From Desulfotomaculum sp. (GTDB lineage Bacteria > Bacillota > Desulfotomaculia > Desulfotomaculales > Ammonificaceae): a DNA stretch of 5,884 bases. The notes beneath the pieces were generated by a model. It did not search any database, had not been told where the DNA came from, and was given only the letters and a program-made list of their open reading frames with translations. Both the position numbers and the translations under genes were made by a program. Of the stretch, positions 4,996 to 5,884 are shown in pieces; positions within the stretch are counted from its first letter, which is position 1, and each line of letters opens with the position of its first letter. The DNA is taken from positions 1-5,884 of the forward strand of contig DTYU01000029.1 of assembly GCA_012961725.1 (NCBI GenBank), read 5' to 3'.

Positions 4996-5884
4996 ATGGC
5001 GGTAGCTGAGAAACAGGTAAGAGAGCAGGCACTAAAAGAGATAAAGGGCCGAGCATTTGGCGGAGAGGTAACCGATGACGGTATCGACAAGCCTTTAAAG
5101 AAGCTGACTCCACAGAAGATAGAGCAGGTAATAAACAAGGCGTTAGCTGAGATGGGTGGCGCACGTCGCTTGAAGGCTTACGCGGCGACCTGTGTCCACT
5201 GCGGGCTGTGCTCTGAGGCCTGTCACTACTATCTCTCACATGACGGTGACCCTCTTTTCTCCCCCGCCGGCAAGGTTAAACAGACCATGTGGCCGATTTT
5301 GGAGAAGAAGGGGCGTGTTACGCCGGAGTTTATCGCGCGGGCGGCAGAGATCGCCTATACAGAGTGTAATGTATGCCGCAGGTGCAGCATGTACTGTCCT
5401 TTTGGAATCGACATAGGTTATATCATTAGCTGCGTACGGCGCATATGCCACCTGCTGGGCGTAACGCCCTTGTACCTTCAGGATACGGCCCACAGTCATG
5501 CCGCAACCATGAACCAGATGTGGGTCAAGCAGGATGACTGGATTGATACCCTCTTCTGGCAGGAGGACGAGACCCGCGGGGAGGTGAAAAATCTCCGTAT
5601 CCCAGTTGATAAAGAGGGGGCCGATATCATGTATTCGGTTATCGGCCCTGAGCCCAAAATTCTGGCGATGTTGATGGGCAACGCGGCGAAGATAATGCAC
5701 GTAGCAGGGATCAACTGGACCTATCCCTCCTTTGATGGTTGGGATAACAGCGATATGGCCATGTATTCAGGCGACCAGGAGGTTATGGGACGGGTGAAGC
5801 GGGCCCATTATGAGGCGGCTTTTAAGCTCAAAGCCAAAAAGATAGTGATGGGTGAGTGCGGGCACGCGTTTCGTTCCATCTACG
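4996..5884 (+). CDS. tmcB: TmcB-type iron-sulfur protein (HdrD/DsrK/HmcF-like), 3' end outside window
   Basis: The first 296 codons are present. A polar N-terminus of about 60 residues is followed by two ferredoxin-type [4Fe-4S] motifs, C66-x2-C69-x2-C72-x3-C76 (ATCVHCGLCSEAC) and C124-x2-C127-x2-C130-x3-C134 (CNVCRRCSMYCP). The frame then continues through SYVIGPEP-like and Trp-rich sequence to KIVMGECGHAFRS (C288), the start of the CCG-type heterodisulfide-reductase domain that binds the noncubane or special [4Fe-4S] cluster in HdrB/D, DsrK and TmcB. Members are usually a little over 400 residues, so roughly a quarter to a third is missing at the right edge. No signal peptide, so cytoplasmic. 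AAGGAGGA (4982-4989) is 6 bases before the ATG. As the cytoplasmic partner of TmcC it would hand electrons to or from a soluble acceptor. DsrK is the closest alternative; the tmcD neighbour favours TmcB. Confidence 0.85.
   Translation, partial: MAVAEKQVREQALKEIKGRAFGGEVTDDGIDKPLKKLTPQKIEQVINKALAEMGGARRLKAYAATCVHCGLCSEACHYYLSHDGDPLFSPAGKVKQTMWPILEKKGRVTPEFIARAAEIAYTECNVCRRCSMYCPFGIDIGYIISCVRRICHLLGVTPLYLQDTAHSHAATMNQMWVKQDDWIDTLFWQEDETRGEVKNLRIPVDKEGADIMYSVIGPEPKILAMLMGNAAKIMHVAGINWTYPSFDGWDNSDMAMYSGDQEVMGRVKRAHYEAAFKLKAKKIVMGECGHAFRSIY

Noticed and set aside
1..5884. tRNA/rRNA genes, CRISPR arrays, intact insertion sequences
   Set aside because: No cloverleaf with GGTTCGAATCC-like arm, no rRNA-like stretch, no regularly spaced repeats and no transposase frame with flanking inverted repeats was seen.

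Overview
This window looks like a piece of the chromosome of an anaerobic, spore-forming member of the Firmicutes, most likely a Desulfotomaculum/Pelotomaculum-type organism (inference from gene content). The evidence is a spore-coat CotF-family cluster, a DUF1540 gene, strong AAGGAGG-type ribosome binding sites, candidate forespore (sigma-G-like) promoters, and a Tmc-type membrane redox complex of the kind known from sulfate reducers. Base composition is uneven. Two hand-counted 60-base lines inside the ECF and miaB parts are about 73-75% G+C, one in the DUF1540 gene is 60%, and one in tmcD is about 42%.

Layout: bases 1-161 form a hairpin-rich leader. Bases 162-755 encode an ECF vitamin-transporter S component. 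Bases 772-894 are the first ~41 codons of an ECF ATPase gene, broken just before the Walker A motif. Directly fused to it in the opposite orientation is the 5' quarter of miaB (read leftward from a GTG at 1215), also lacking its 3' part. The break lies in a ~20-base zone that fits both families, so it is either a real rearrangement or an assembly/amplification chimera.

To the right, bases 1216-2650 hold small sporulation-type genes: DUF1540 (1350-1598), a strong terminator (1677-1708), a 75-aa CotF-like helical protein (1801-2028), a frameshifted 43-codon small membrane-protein ORF (2042-2172), and a CotF-family coat protein with a Pro/Gly/Tyr-rich repetitive tail (2162-2581). A long GGGGACAG...CTGTCCCC hairpin follows.

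After about 300 bases of mostly AT-rich regulatory sequence with a 15-base palindrome and a weak promoter-like pair, an operon starts: tmcD (2957-4261, tryptophan-rich beta-propeller-like repeat protein), tmcC (4281-4946, membrane cytochrome b) and tmcB (4996 to the window edge, cytoplasmic 2x[4Fe-4S] plus CCG-type HdrD/DsrK-like protein). Together these would form a membrane complex exchanging electrons between the membrane/quinone pool (or an external donor) and a cytoplasmic FeS protein. The order is D-C-B rather than the A-B-C-D known from Desulfovibrio, and no tmcA cytochrome is visible in the window.
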